Source: Flagellimonas hadalis (lineage in GTDB: Bacteria; Bacteroidota; Bacteroidia; Flavobacteriales; Flavobacteriaceae). From it: 64,000 nucleotides of DNA. Location: assembly GCF_007785775.2 (NCBI RefSeq), contig NZ_VNIK02000003.1:1-64000 (forward strand), read 5' to 3'. The stretch's first letter is position 1, and every line of letters starts with the position of its first letter. Position numbers and translations under genes: made by a program. This document shows, one piece after another, positions 27,399 to 35,920 of the stretch. The notes under the pieces are model-generated. The model was not told the origin of the DNA. It searched no databases and saw only the letters and a list, made by a program, of their open reading frames with translations.

Positions 27399-29237
27399 AT
27401 GACACATCAAAGATTACAAAAGTTAGCCATTTTGGCAATTTGTTCATTAGGAATAGTTTTCAATACGTATTCCCAAATGGCCGAGAAAGCAGCACCGATC
27501 TATGAAAATGGGGAGGCCCAGGTAGTGGAAGCTTTTTCCGACCCAAGCAAATGGATACGCCACGATCTATGGGTGGAAACGGAGTTTGATTCCGATGGGG
27601 ACGGAAAATTGGATCGGATGCATGTGGATGTGACCCGCCCGGAGCAGACCGAGACCGAAGGCCTAAAACTTCCCGTCGTTTATGAGTCCAGCCCCTACTA
27701 TGCCGGCACGGCAGGATTGGCCGATGGAATGCTGTGGGACGTGAAACATGAACTTGGTGAAGCTGGACAACCCCGAAACCACCCTGAAGTGACCCGGATA
27801 GGGGAACGCCCCATCATCTCCAATTCCCAAATACATACATGGGTGCCCCGCGGATATGTGGTGGTACATTCCTCTTCGCCCGGCACAGGGCTTTCGGATG
27901 GATCGCCTACTGTAGGGGGCGACAATGAGTCCCTTGCCCCAAAGGCAGTTATCGACTGGTTGTGCGGTAGGGCAAAAGGTTATACCGAACGTGATGGCAA
28001 TACAGAAGTGAAAGCCTATTGGTCCACGGGCAAGGTGGGCATGACGGGGACTTCGTATAATGGCACCCTGCCCTTGGCCGCTGCCACCACGGGCGTGGAG
28101 GGATTGGAAGCCATCATCCCCATTGCCCCGAACACTTCGTACTACCATTACTATCGTTCCAATGGACTGGTTCGTTCTCCCGGAGGGTATTTGGGTGAGG
28201 ACATTGATGTACTCTATGATTTCATCCACAGTGGTGACGAATCCAAAAGGGCTAGGAACAACAAGGTGATCCGCGACACGGAGATGAAGAACGGGCAGGA
28301 CCGTATCACTGGGGATTATAACGATTTCTGGGCCGGACGGGACTACCTCAACGACATGGGACCCATGAAGGCCGCGCTGTTGATGTCGCATGGGTTCAAC
28401 GACTGGAACGTAATGCCCGAACACAGCTACCGTATTTATGATAAGGCCCGTGAGAAAGGATTACCGGTTCAGATCTATTACCATCAAAATGGACACGGTG
28501 GCCCACCTCCCATTTCAATGATGAACCGCTGGTTCACCAAATACTTGCACGGCGTTGACAATGGAGTGGAAAACGACCCAAAGGCCTGGATTGTTCGGGA
28601 AGATGACAAAATGGAAAGCCCGACATCCTATGAGGACTATCCCAATCCGAAAGCATCGGATGTCACCTTATTTTTGACCAAAGGGGCACCGGAAAAAGGA
28701 CAGCTCTCCACTTCCAAACCGCAAAAACAGGGAACGGAAACTTTGGTGGACAACTATTCCTTTTCGGGATCCAGTTTGGCGCAGGCCGAGATGACCAACC
28801 ATAGGTTGATCTATGTAACCCCTCCCCTTTCTGAGGATGTACACATTTCGGGCATCCCAAAAATCAAGATCAAATTGGCGAGCAGCAAGCCTGCCGCCAA
28901 TCTTTCAGTATGGTTGGTGTCCTTACCTTGGAGCGAAGGCCGCAACACCAAGATCACGGACAACATCATTACCCGGGGATGGGCAGACCCCCAAAACCAC
29001 AAATCCCTTACCGAAAGTGAGCCTTTGGTACCGAACAAGTTCTATGAAATGGAGTTTGGACTGATGCCAGATGACCAGATTATCCCAAAGGGACGGCAAA
29101 TTGGCCTGATGATATTTTCCAGTGACAAGGAATTTACCCTGTGGCCCGAACCGGGCACGGAACTGACCGTGGACTTGGACGGAACACAGCTCGTTCTCCC
29201 TGTGGTGGGAGGAAAAATTCCGATTACAAGTCCTTAA
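27399..29237 (+). CDS. Secreted Xaa-Pro dipeptidyl-peptidase (S15 family)
   Basis: A 612-residue exported serine peptidase with a signal peptide ending near NTYSQ. The catalytic core is an alpha/beta hydrolase with the nucleophile in GMTGTSYNGTLP, the Asp in SHGFNDWNV and the His in NGHGG, matching the X-Pro dipeptidyl-peptidase/CocE family. The C-terminal ~200 residues form the jelly-roll domain of the family (LSEDVHISGIPKIKIKLASS). It releases Xaa-Pro dipeptides from peptides; the exported form suggests a role in protein use outside the cytoplasm. Confidence 0.92.
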   Translation: MTHQRLQKLAILAICSLGIVFNTYSQMAEKAAPIYENGEAQVVEAFSDPSKWIRHDLWVETEFDSDGDGKLDRMHVDVTRPEQTETEGLKLPVVYESSPYYAGTAGLADGMLWDVKHELGEAGQPRNHPEVTRIGERPIISNSQIHTWVPRGYVVVHSSSPGTGLSDGSPTVGGDNESLAPKAVIDWLCGRAKGYTERDGNTEVKAYWSTGKVGMTGTSYNGTLPLAAATTGVEGLEAIIPIAPNTSYYHYYRSNGLVRSPGGYLGEDIDVLYDFIHSGDESKRARNNKVIRDTEMKNGQDRITGDYNDFWAGRDYLNDMGPMKAALLMSHGFNDWNVMPEHSYRIYDKAREKGLPVQIYYHQNGHGGPPPISMMNRWFTKYLHGVDNGVENDPKAWIVREDDKMESPTSYEDYPNPKASDVTLFLTKGAPEKGQLSTSKPQKQGTETLVDNYSFSGSSLAQAEMTNHRLIYVTPPLSEDVHISGIPKIKIKLASSKPAANLSVWLVSLPWSEGRNTKITDNIITRGWADPQNHKSLTESEPLVPNKFYEMEFGLMPDDQIIPKGRQIGLMIFSSDKEFTLWPEPGTELTVDLDGTQLVLPVVGGKIPITSP

Positions 29238-29279
29238 AACCGGAACAATGATTAAGAATTAACAAAACACTTGAAAACA

Positions 29280-29588
29280 ATGGACAAACACAATTTTGAC
29301 ACGCTTTCCGAAGCCATAAACACCTTGACCCAAGAAGGGTACGAAGAAGATTTTGAAGCAGGGGACAACTGCATCAAAGCACTATATTCCAAAAAGGAGT
29401 ATCAGCCCGACGCACTGAAAATTGTCAACAGCTACCGATTTGAAGGGATGACCAACCCCGAGGACCAAGCCACCGTGTTCACCATAGAGGCCACTGATGG
29501 CACCAAGGGCACCATGGTAATGTCCTACAGTGCGGAACACAACCAAAATGAAGAGCTTATCAAAAAAATTCCTTTTACAAAGGATTGA
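29280..29588 (+). CDS. Small conserved flavobacterial protein
   Basis: A 102-residue acidic soluble protein beginning MDKHNFDTLSEAINTLTQEGY. Similar proteins are widespread in Flavobacteriaceae and are sometimes labelled phosphoribosylpyrophosphate synthetase, which the length and lack of a PRPP loop do not support. The pattern SYRFEGMTNPEDQATVFTIEATDG is the recognisable core. Function unknown. It starts 42 bases after the peptidase gene and may be co-transcribed. Confidence 0.78.
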   Translation: MDKHNFDTLSEAINTLTQEGYEEDFEAGDNCIKALYSKKEYQPDALKIVNSYRFEGMTNPEDQATVFTIEATDGTKGTMVMSYSAEHNQNEELIKKIPFTKD

Positions 29589-29590
29589 TT

Positions 29591-30181
29591 TTATCCAAAA
29601 AACTGGCCCAAGGCAGAAGGTTGATAGAGCAACCAACCCGTCAAGCTGAACCGACTTTTGTGTGCTTTGAGCACTGCATGGGGCACTTCGGCACTTTTGA
29701 ACATCACACATCTCGCCGCCAAAGGGTCCACCAAAAAACTGGAACCGTCCTTTTCAAAGATTTCCAGTTCCCCGCCATCCCCTCTTTGCCAACCCTGATT
29801 AAGGTAAATCACGACGGAGATCATCCGGTTGTTCCTGCGCTCAAATTGATCCAAATGTTTATCGTAATGCCCGCCCGAAGGGTAATGTGCCAAATGGAAC
29901 TCGTATCCCGAAAGACTGAGGTAGCAATATCGGTTGAACATCTGTATGGTCTCATCCACCAATCCCCAGTACGTCTTTAGGTGACTGTCCCTTTCCCTAT
30001 CCAACCAATAGGTGAAATCGCCCCTGATCTTGCTGTTGATCTGCTTTTCGGTGTCGGCACCTATCCCCGCCTCATTGAACTTGGGCAGCATGTCCAGAAA
30101 AAAAGACCTGATCTCGGCATAGAGTTCATCCCGAAGAAAATGGTCAATGATCACGTAATCTTTACTGGAGAGGTCATCCAT
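29591..30181 (-). CDS. 2-oxoglutarate/Fe(II)-dependent oxygenase, prolyl-hydroxylase-like
   Basis: A ~196-residue protein with the double-stranded beta-helix signature of the P4H/EGL-9-like group: iron ligands in GGHYDKHLD (HxD) and VPHAV (distal His), and the 2-oxoglutarate-binding Arg in SRFSLTGWL. The substrate is unknown. The ATG at 30181 (MDDLSSKDYVIIDHFL) is favoured; a TTG start 78 bases further upstream would add an N-terminal segment with no family match. Convergent with the preceding small gene, only 2 bases apart. Confidence 0.85.
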   Translation of the reverse strand: MDDLSSKDYVIIDHFLRDELYAEIRSFFLDMLPKFNEAGIGADTEKQINSKIRGDFTYWLDRERDSHLKTYWGLVDETIQMFNRYCYLSLSGYEFHLAHYPSGGHYDKHLDQFERRNNRMISVVIYLNQGWQRGDGGELEIFEKDGSSFLVDPLAARCVMFKSAEVPHAVLKAHKSRFSLTGWLLYQPSALGQFFG

Positions 30182-30341
30182 CCAAGACAACCAATCTTCC
30201 AAACTGTGGTAGGTTTCCAATGGTTCAAAATGTGTGCGAATGTAGAGAATATTCAACAATGAACCACTGTTTTTCTTATTTTGGACATGCTCAACCTACA
30301 TCGATATATCATGGCATCAATTTTGTCCCAATCATTTCATT

Positions 30342-30691
30342 ATGAAAAACATACTCCCCATTCTTATCCTTACCCTCCTTCCCCTGCCCTTTCGGCGCAA
30401 CGTGTTTTTGAAGTGGATGCCGACTATAAGGCCGATTACTTGGTCTTTGAGGTGGATAGCGAATACAAAGCAGACCTTCTTGTCCACAAAGTGGACCGGG
30501 AATACAAAGCGAAATACAATAAGGGCCTATGGTTTTTTACGGACAGGGATTACAAGGCAGATTTTGAGATTTTCTTTGTGGATCGAGAATACAAAGCGGA
30601 CCTTACAGTGTTCTTCGTGGACCGGGATCATAAAGCGGGCTGGAGAAACGATGCCAAAAGACTGGCACTCGAATTCCCAGTTTTGGAATGA
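30342..30691 (+). pseudogene. Frameshifted V-D-x-E-Y-K-A-D repeat protein (DUF6150/septknot-like)
   Basis: The ATG at 30342 opens a good signal peptide (MKNILPILILTLLP), but this frame then runs into unrelated sequence. The mature part is in another frame, beginning PALSAQ (a signal cleavage site) and continuing as six copies of a ~13-residue unit: FEVDADYKADYLV, FEVDSEYKADLLV, HKVDREYKAKY, FFTDRDYKADFEI, FFVDREYKADLTV, FFVDRDHKAGW. Adding one C to the CCCC run at 30381-30384 joins the two exactly. The repeat pattern resembles what I recall as DUF6150, the 7(1) septoil-knot family; not verified. Either a sequencing error or a true frameshift. The stop overlaps the following open frame. Confidence 0.75.
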
Positions 30692-30726
30692 TCCCAAGCT
30701 GTATCTTTGCACCCAAATCGAAACGT

Positions 30727-30969
30727 ATGATCCTTTTCTTCGGAAGCAGACCTGGAAAAAAAGAGACCAAAACCTTAAAAAATGTCAGCTGTCAGCATTG
30801 TCACCAACGCGACACACTGACCGCAGTTTCCCAACCCAATCATGCCCATCTGTTCTGGATACCGGTTTTTACCCTCAACACGATCCGCTATGCGGAATGC
30901 TCCCACTGCAAGCGCGTTTACTACAAGGAAGAGTTTACACCTGAAATGGAACGGGCCCTATCGTCCTAA
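30727..30969 (+). CDS. Small zinc-ribbon protein
   Basis: An 80-residue protein starting MILFFGSRPGKKETKTLKN. Two cysteine pairs, CQHC near residue 23 and CSHC near residue 60, form a zinc-ribbon. Between them is the characteristic TAVSQPNHAHLFWIPVF segment shared by flavobacterial zinc-ribbon proteins. Function unknown. The open frame runs 13 codons upstream of this ATG, overlapping the previous gene's stop, but homologues begin with MILFFG. Confidence 0.82.
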   Translation: MILFFGSRPGKKETKTLKNVSCQHCHQRDTLTAVSQPNHAHLFWIPVFTLNTIRYAECSHCKRVYYKEEFTPEMERALSS

Positions 30970-30970
30970 C

Positions 30971-31004
30971 AAAAAAAAGCACAGCCCGGATACCCGAACT
31001 GTGC
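30971..31004 (-). terminator. Terminator of the sigma/anti-sigma/outer-membrane operon
   Basis: Stem GCACAG/CTGTGC with inner CGG/CCG, followed on the minus strand by eight T residues, 22 bases beyond the 31026 stop. Confidence 0.75.
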
Positions 31005-31025
31005 CCACATTCAAAATTGTTTCGG

Positions 31026-32096
31026 TCATATATCGAACCGAAGGCCCAAGGAAATATTGTTCTGTTTGATGTCCGCATCCGTAAAAATGGGGTTCAGATC
31101 GTACTTGACGTATAGCAACACCCCATCAAACCCCATATAACCACTCACTCCATAGATCAGGTCGCTGGTATTGTAGTCCCGTTTGAGCTTGTCCTTGACA
31201 TCTTCCCCATCCCTGCTGTACTTCAGTTTTTGACGGCTCCCCAAATTGAAACCTCCATATCCTCCCAAACCTATCCTGAACTGATCTCGGATGGAATATC
31301 GGATGGTGCGTTCCGTTTTCCGCAATCGCGAAGGCCCAAATTCAAAATGTACAGGGAAGACCAAGTTGTCCATTCGCAGTTTGGATTTGTCCAAGTCGTA
31401 TTCGAACTCTTCCAAAACGGTCTGGTCACCATTTTTGACAAAAATCTGGTTGTCCTTTGGTTTCAGACCGTTGAACTGGAACGAAAACCCATAGTTGAAC
31501 CGCAGCCAGTTTGAATTTTCAAAAACCCGGGTACGCCACTGCCAACCCATTTCAAAAAATCGGCTTCCACCAATTTTGTACGGGGAATCGTCCAACGACT
31601 GCCCCTCTATCAGGGCGTTGTTTAGACCAATGGCCATGACAAAGTCAGAATAGGTCCGTCTGTCATATTTGATGTCCTTTTTCCACCGGTTTGAATTGAA
31701 CCAGACCGCAGGTTTTCCATCGATCATGATGCCGATATGCGTCCGGTCGTTGTCCAAGGTATCCAGTTCGGACAGGGTAAGCACTTGGCCTTCGTTACGC
31801 TCCAAAAGGGAGATTTTATTATCCACAATGGCCACTCTGTTTTCAATATTGAGGGCCCTGCGCTTGGCCACTTCTTCCTTTAAGATTTTTGCTTCTGCTT
31901 CGGAAATGTCGCCCCGCTCCAAACGTCTATTGATGTCCTTGACCTCCACTTTCAAGGCTTCTTTTTCCTGTTCCACGATACGCTCCCTTTCGATCTTTAG
32001 AGCCTTGATTTCCTTTTCATAGTCTTCCTGCCCCAAGATTTGATGGGAAACCAGCAGAAATACCAGTGTCGCTAAATAAAATGTAATTGTTCTCAT
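31026..32096 (-). CDS. Outer-membrane-type protein with N-terminal coiled coil
   Basis: A 356-residue exported protein: signal peptide MRTITFYLATLVFLLVSHQILGQ, then a ~70-residue charged coiled coil (EIKALKIERERIVEQEKEAL onward), then a region rich in alternating aromatic strands typical of a small outer-membrane beta-barrel (WQWRTRVFENSNWLRFNYGFSFQF; LGGYGGFNLGS; final residues SLGLRFDI, a C-terminal aromatic-flanked strand). It is the third gene of an operon with an ECF sigma factor and its partner, so it may be a target or sensor. Function unknown. Confidence 0.75.
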   Translation of the reverse strand: MRTITFYLATLVFLLVSHQILGQEDYEKEIKALKIERERIVEQEKEALKVEVKDINRRLERGDISEAEAKILKEEVAKRRALNIENRVAIVDNKISLLERNEGQVLTLSELDTLDNDRTHIGIMIDGKPAVWFNSNRWKKDIKYDRRTYSDFVMAIGLNNALIEGQSLDDSPYKIGGSRFFEMGWQWRTRVFENSNWLRFNYGFSFQFNGLKPKDNQIFVKNGDQTVLEEFEYDLDKSKLRMDNLVFPVHFEFGPSRLRKTERTIRYSIRDQFRIGLGGYGGFNLGSRQKLKYSRDGEDVKDKLKRDYNTSDLIYGVSGYMGFDGVLLYVKYDLNPIFTDADIKQNNISLGLRFDI

Positions 32097-32182
32097 GATT
32101 GTTTCTGGATTATAGCCTTCCTTGTCCCTGCCCAAATTGCTTGGGCAGGAAGAGAAAGGTATTTTGATTGATGAATAAAATT

Positions 32183-32917
32183 TTAATTGTTTCGGTCGGC
32201 CACGGCGGTGCGCAGTTTGAAATATCCTTCCTTGAGTGCATCGAATATCTGGTCCCTGAACGACTCGTCCAGTTCGTCCTCCACTTCGGCGAGCAAGCTC
32301 ATGGCGTCCACAGATCCATTCTTAGGGAACAACCTGTCGGCCATGATCTGTTTCTGGGCCTGCCGGAGCAAAGAGTCCACCTCGGCATCCGAGACGCCTT
32401 TGTTCAAGCCTTCCATATGCTGCACTTGGGCCACTACCTCCTCCACTTTCTGCGTGATCAATGCATCCGGCTCTTTGATGAACTTGTCCTGTTCCACTTG
32501 TTTTGTTTCCTCTTGCGCCAAAACCGGTTGCGAAATGGGAAGCTCGTCGGCAAAACCCTTTGGGTTTTCCTCGGTCATCGGTTCCAGGTCGCTGTTGGCC
32601 ACCTTGGTTTCCTCTTGTACCGGAAATGTTTTGGTAAGCTCCTGTTGAGGGGATTGGGTTTTGCTTTCCATATCGATCGTGTCCACTTTTTCTTCCGCGA
32701 CTTGGATTTCCGGGATGGTTCCCCCTTTGTCCACAAACAATAGGGACAGTAGCAAAATGCCCACAAAGCTGGCCGCAACGGCATAGAGTTGCCATTTGCT
32801 ACTTTTCTTCTTGGGTTCTGAATCCAATTGCGACGCAATTTTATCCCAAGCCCCGGATGAAGGAGCTATGGTTCGCTCCTCCAGTTTTTCCTTGATATGC
32901 TTTTCCAATTTGTCCAT
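32183..32917 (-). CDS. Probable anti-sigma factor, single-pass membrane protein
   Basis: A 244-residue protein with a cytoplasmic N-terminus (MDKLEKHIKEKLEERTIAPS; APSSGAWDKIASQL), one transmembrane helix near residues 46-62 (LYAVAASFVGILLLSLLFV) and an acidic, Glu/Gln-rich periplasmic region. The WDKI-type N-terminal motif followed by a helix recurs in flavobacterial proteins next to ECF sigma factors. It lies 10 bases after the sigma gene, so an anti-sigma role is inferred from position and topology; no zinc anti-sigma motif is seen. Confidence 0.7.
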   Translation of the reverse strand: MDKLEKHIKEKLEERTIAPSSGAWDKIASQLDSEPKKKSSKWQLYAVAASFVGILLLSLLFVDKGGTIPEIQVAEEKVDTIDMESKTQSPQQELTKTFPVQEETKVANSDLEPMTEENPKGFADELPISQPVLAQEETKQVEQDKFIKEPDALITQKVEEVVAQVQHMEGLNKGVSDAEVDSLLRQAQKQIMADRLFPKNGSVDAMSLLAEVEDELDESFRDQIFDALKEGYFKLRTAVADRNN

Positions 32918-32927
32918 ATCCTATCTT

Positions 32928-33497
32928 TTATTTGCCCAATTTTGTTTTGGGCGACATTCCTTTTAAAGTCAAGTTTTCCTGAAGCATCTTTCTTGCCTTG
33001 AACAGCTGCGATTTGGAGGTCCCTTCCGAGATCTCCAGCATTTCGGCTATCTCTTGGTGGCCATACCCCTCTATGGCATGGAGCAGAAAGACCGTCTTGT
33101 AGCCTTCCGGAAGCGAATCGATGAGCTGCTGCACATATTCCACATCCAACAATCCACCACCGCTCACCGTTTCTTTGGGTTGGGCATCAAAAACTTCATC
33201 GTCATAGACCACAAACTGTTTTTTCCGCAGATGGGAAATGCTCTCCCTCACCATAATGGTCCTTATCCAACCCTCAAAACTTCCCTTGTGCGCAAATGTG
33301 TCCAGGTTTTTGAACACTTTCATGAAACCATTGATCATCACGTCCTCCGCAAAATGTACATCTTTGATGTATTGTCTACAGACCCCCAACATTTTTGGTG
33401 CATACTTCCCATACAGTACCTTTTGGGCCTGCTGGTCGCCCTTCACGGCCTTTTTTATCAATTGGCCCTCATTGTAATATAGCGATATGATCTTCAA
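32928..33497 (-). CDS. ECF RNA polymerase sigma factor
   Basis: A 189-residue sigma-70 family member with region 2 (YAPKMLGVCRQYIKDVHFAEDVMINGFMKVFKNL) and region 4 (DSLPEGYKTVFLLHAIEGYGHQEIAEMLEISEGTSKSQLFKARKML). The start appears to be TTG (LKIISLYYNEGQLIKKAVKGD, with fMet), because no ATG precedes region 2 and homologues begin in the same way. First gene of the operon with an anti-sigma-like and an outer-membrane-type protein. Confidence 0.92.
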   Translation of the reverse strand: MKIISLYYNEGQLIKKAVKGDQQAQKVLYGKYAPKMLGVCRQYIKDVHFAEDVMINGFMKVFKNLDTFAHKGSFEGWIRTIMVRESISHLRKKQFVVYDDEVFDAQPKETVSGGGLLDVEYVQQLIDSLPEGYKTVFLLHAIEGYGHQEIAEMLEISEGTSKSQLFKARKMLQENLTLKGMSPKTKLGK

Positions 33498-33608
33498 AAG
33501 TTTGGTTTCAACAAGTGGTTCTATTTAGATAGACGGATAATTGGTAATAGGAGTTGCCTGAAAAAATAAATTTTTTCATTCAAAATTGAAAATCAGTTAT
33601 TTACAATT

Positions 33609-34583
33609 TTATTTTTTTCGGTCAACCACATAGTTGACCATCAACGTGAGGGCACTTTTGTATTCGGAATCGGGGTAATTGTCCAAGATAGCGAGGGCCT
33701 CATCCTTAAATTCCAACATTTTGGCCACGGCATATTCCAACCCGCCCATTTCCTTGACATAGGCGATGACCTCCTTTACCCTTTTCTTGTTCTTGTTGTG
33801 GTTTTTGATGGAATTGATCAGCCATTTCTTTTTTTCCTTATCGCTCTGGTTCAAAGCATAGATCAAGGGAAGGGTCATCTTTTGCTCTTTGATGTCGATG
33901 CCCGTAGGTTTCCCGATCTGTTCGGCACCATAATCAAAAAGGTCATCCTTTATCTGGAAGGCCATACCGCAGAGTTCCCCGAACTTTCTAAAGATCTCCA
34001 CCTCTTCGGAATCGGGGCGGACAGAACAGGCACCCATACTGCAACAGGCCGCAATGAGGGTCGCTGTTTTTTGACGGATGATGTCATAATAAACTTCTTC
34101 GGTGATGTCGAGAAGACGTGCCTTTTCAATCTGCAACAATTCCCCTTCGCTCATATCCCGAACGGCATTGGAAATGATATGGAGCAAATCGTAGTCCTTG
34201 CTTTCCAAAGAGACCAAAAGGCCTTTCGAAAAAAGGAAATCGCCCACCAAAACGGCAATTTTGTTCTTCCAAAGGGCATTGATGGAGAAAAATCCCCTTC
34301 GTTTATTGCTATCGTCCACCACATCGTCATGGACCAGGCTGGCCGTGTGGATCAATTCGATGATGGAGGCCCCGGTATAGGTCCTTTCGTTCACCTCGCC
34401 GTTCAGCAATTTTGCGGTAAGAAAGACGAACATGGGCCGCATCTGCTTCCCTTTTCTGTTGACAATATAGTAAGTGATCCTATTGAACAATGCCACCTTG
34501 GACGACATGGATTTGAGGAATTTTTCCTCAAAAAGTTCCATTTCATCCTCTATGGGTTCCCTGATCTGAGATACTATTTTCAA
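33609..34583 (-). CDS. Polyprenyl diphosphate synthase
   Basis: A trans-prenyltransferase of ~324 residues that elongates isopentenyl units, probably to make the side chain of menaquinone. The first aspartate-rich motif is LVHDDVVDDSNKRRG and the second is KDDLFDYG, both intact. The length and GKQMRPMFVFLTAKL fit octaprenyl/solanesyl synthases. The start is TTG at 34583 or the adjacent TTG at 34586; no ATG is available nearby. Confidence 0.93.
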   Translation of the reverse strand: MKIVSQIREPIEDEMELFEEKFLKSMSSKVALFNRITYYIVNRKGKQMRPMFVFLTAKLLNGEVNERTYTGASIIELIHTASLVHDDVVDDSNKRRGFFSINALWKNKIAVLVGDFLFSKGLLVSLESKDYDLLHIISNAVRDMSEGELLQIEKARLLDITEEVYYDIIRQKTATLIAACCSMGACSVRPDSEEVEIFRKFGELCGMAFQIKDDLFDYGAEQIGKPTGIDIKEQKMTLPLIYALNQSDKEKKKWLINSIKNHNKNKKRVKEVIAYVKEMGGLEYAVAKMLEFKDEALAILDNYPDSEYKSALTLMVNYVVDRKK

Positions 34584-34586
34584 CAA

Positions 34587-34802
34587 CGGTTTGGTGCGTT
34601 TGATTTTGAAGCCTTAAAAGTAGGGAAAATGAAAGAGTTGGTATAAAGATGCGCAAAGATTTAAGGTCGATGGGCAAAAGTATCGATGATTTGAGGGAGT
34701 TTAGGGTTTAGGGAAGGAACAAATTATTCTGGTTACTTGGTTATTGGGTTATTGGGATTTGGAGTTTGCGGGTTTACTGCTCCCGACTCCCGACTTCTAA
34801 AA
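34587..34802. repeat. Spacer of echoing short words between ispB-like gene and rlmN
   Basis: Contains GAGTTTAGGGTTTAGGGAAG, TGGTTACTTGGTTATTGGG repeated as GTTATTGGG, and GCTCCCGACTCCCGACTTC, i.e. short tandem words of period 7-9 that differ from one another. No gene, box or hairpin seen. Confidence 0.45.
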
Positions 34803-35843
34803 CTAACTTTTATTGGCCAACTGCCCACATGCGGCATCGATATCCTTTCCTCTGGACCTGCGAACGGTAACCGTAATGCCATTGCTCTCCAAAATGCTTT
34901 GGTACATTTCGACCGCATCAGCATTTGCTTGTTGAAACTCACCATCGTCTATGGGGTTGTACTCGATCAAATTGACCTTGGATGGGGCAAACTTGCAAAA
35001 CCTGACCAGTGCATCGGCTGCCTCTCTGGTGTCGTTTATGCCTCTCCAAACCACATATTCGTAGGTAATCCTATTTTTGGTCTTACTGTACCAATATTCC
35101 AATGCTTCACGAAGATCTTTCAAAGGGAAGGTGGCATTGAAGGGCATGATGGAGGTCCGCACCTCATCGATGGCGGAATGCAGGGATACCGCCAAACGGA
35201 ACTTGACTTCCTCATCGGCCATTTTCTTGATCATCTTGGGCACCCCGGAAGTGGATACGGTGATCCGCCTTGGCGACATGCCCAATCCTTCGGGCGAAGT
35301 TATCATTTCAATGGCCTTGAGCACGTTGTTGTAGTTCATCAGGGGTTCGCCCATGCCCATGAACACAATATTGCTCAGGGGACGGTCAAAATAGAGCCTG
35401 CTCTCGTTGTCTATGGCCACCACCTGATCATAGATCTCATCGGGGTTCAGGTTACGCATCCGTTTCATGCGGGCTGTAGCACAAAACCTACAGTCCAAAC
35501 TGCACCCGACCTGACTGGAAACGCATGCAGTGGTACGCGTCTCGGTCGGAATCAAAACAGATTCCACCACAAGTCCATCGTGCAAGCGCACCGCATTTTT
35601 GATGGTGCCATCGGAGCTGCGCTGCATTTGGTCCACCCGTATGTGGTTGATCACGAAGTTATCTTCCAACATTTGGCGGGTCTCCTTGGAAACATTGGTC
35701 ATGGCATCAAAGGTATGGGCCGATTTCTGCCAAAGCCATTCATAGACTTGGTTGCCCCGAAAGGCCTTGTCCCCATGCTCCACAAAGAACTGCCGAAGCT
35801 GTTCCTTGGTCAATGCCCGTATGTCCTTCTTTTTGGTTTCCAC
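34803..35843 (-). CDS. rlmN: Dual-specificity RNA methyltransferase RlmN
   Basis: Radical-SAM enzyme that makes 2-methyladenosine at A2503 of 23S rRNA and A37 of some tRNAs. The 346 residues include the cluster motif CSLDCRFC (CxxxCxxC) in QVGCSLDCRFCATARM, NIVFMGMGEPLMN as the SAM-binding region, and the two catalytic Cys, in CVSSQVG and GKDIDAACGQL. The start codon is GTG; no ATG lies upstream in frame. Confidence 0.95.
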   Translation of the reverse strand: METKKKDIRALTKEQLRQFFVEHGDKAFRGNQVYEWLWQKSAHTFDAMTNVSKETRQMLEDNFVINHIRVDQMQRSSDGTIKNAVRLHDGLVVESVLIPTETRTTACVSSQVGCSLDCRFCATARMKRMRNLNPDEIYDQVVAIDNESRLYFDRPLSNIVFMGMGEPLMNYNNVLKAIEMITSPEGLGMSPRRITVSTSGVPKMIKKMADEEVKFRLAVSLHSAIDEVRTSIMPFNATFPLKDLREALEYWYSKTKNRITYEYVVWRGINDTREAADALVRFCKFAPSKVNLIEYNPIDDGEFQQANADAVEMYQSILESNGITVTVRRSRGKDIDAACGQLANKS

Positions 35844-35861
35844 AGGATAAAGATAATCAAG

Positions 35862-35896
35862 AAAAAATCCCGCTGGTCGTGGAACCGAACGGGATT
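35862..35896 (-). terminator. Terminator after queA
   Basis: Stem AATCCCG/CGGGATT with a 17-base loop, followed on the minus strand by a run of T residues; lies between queA and rlmN. Confidence 0.75.
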
Positions 35897-35920
35897 CTAT
35901 GGTTTGTTCGTTTTATTCAG

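Noticed and set aside
27663-28424. Minus-strand open frame of 253 codons opposite the Xaa-Pro peptidase
   Set aside because: The peptidase frame has signal peptide and complete active site; the reverse frame has no recognisable feature.
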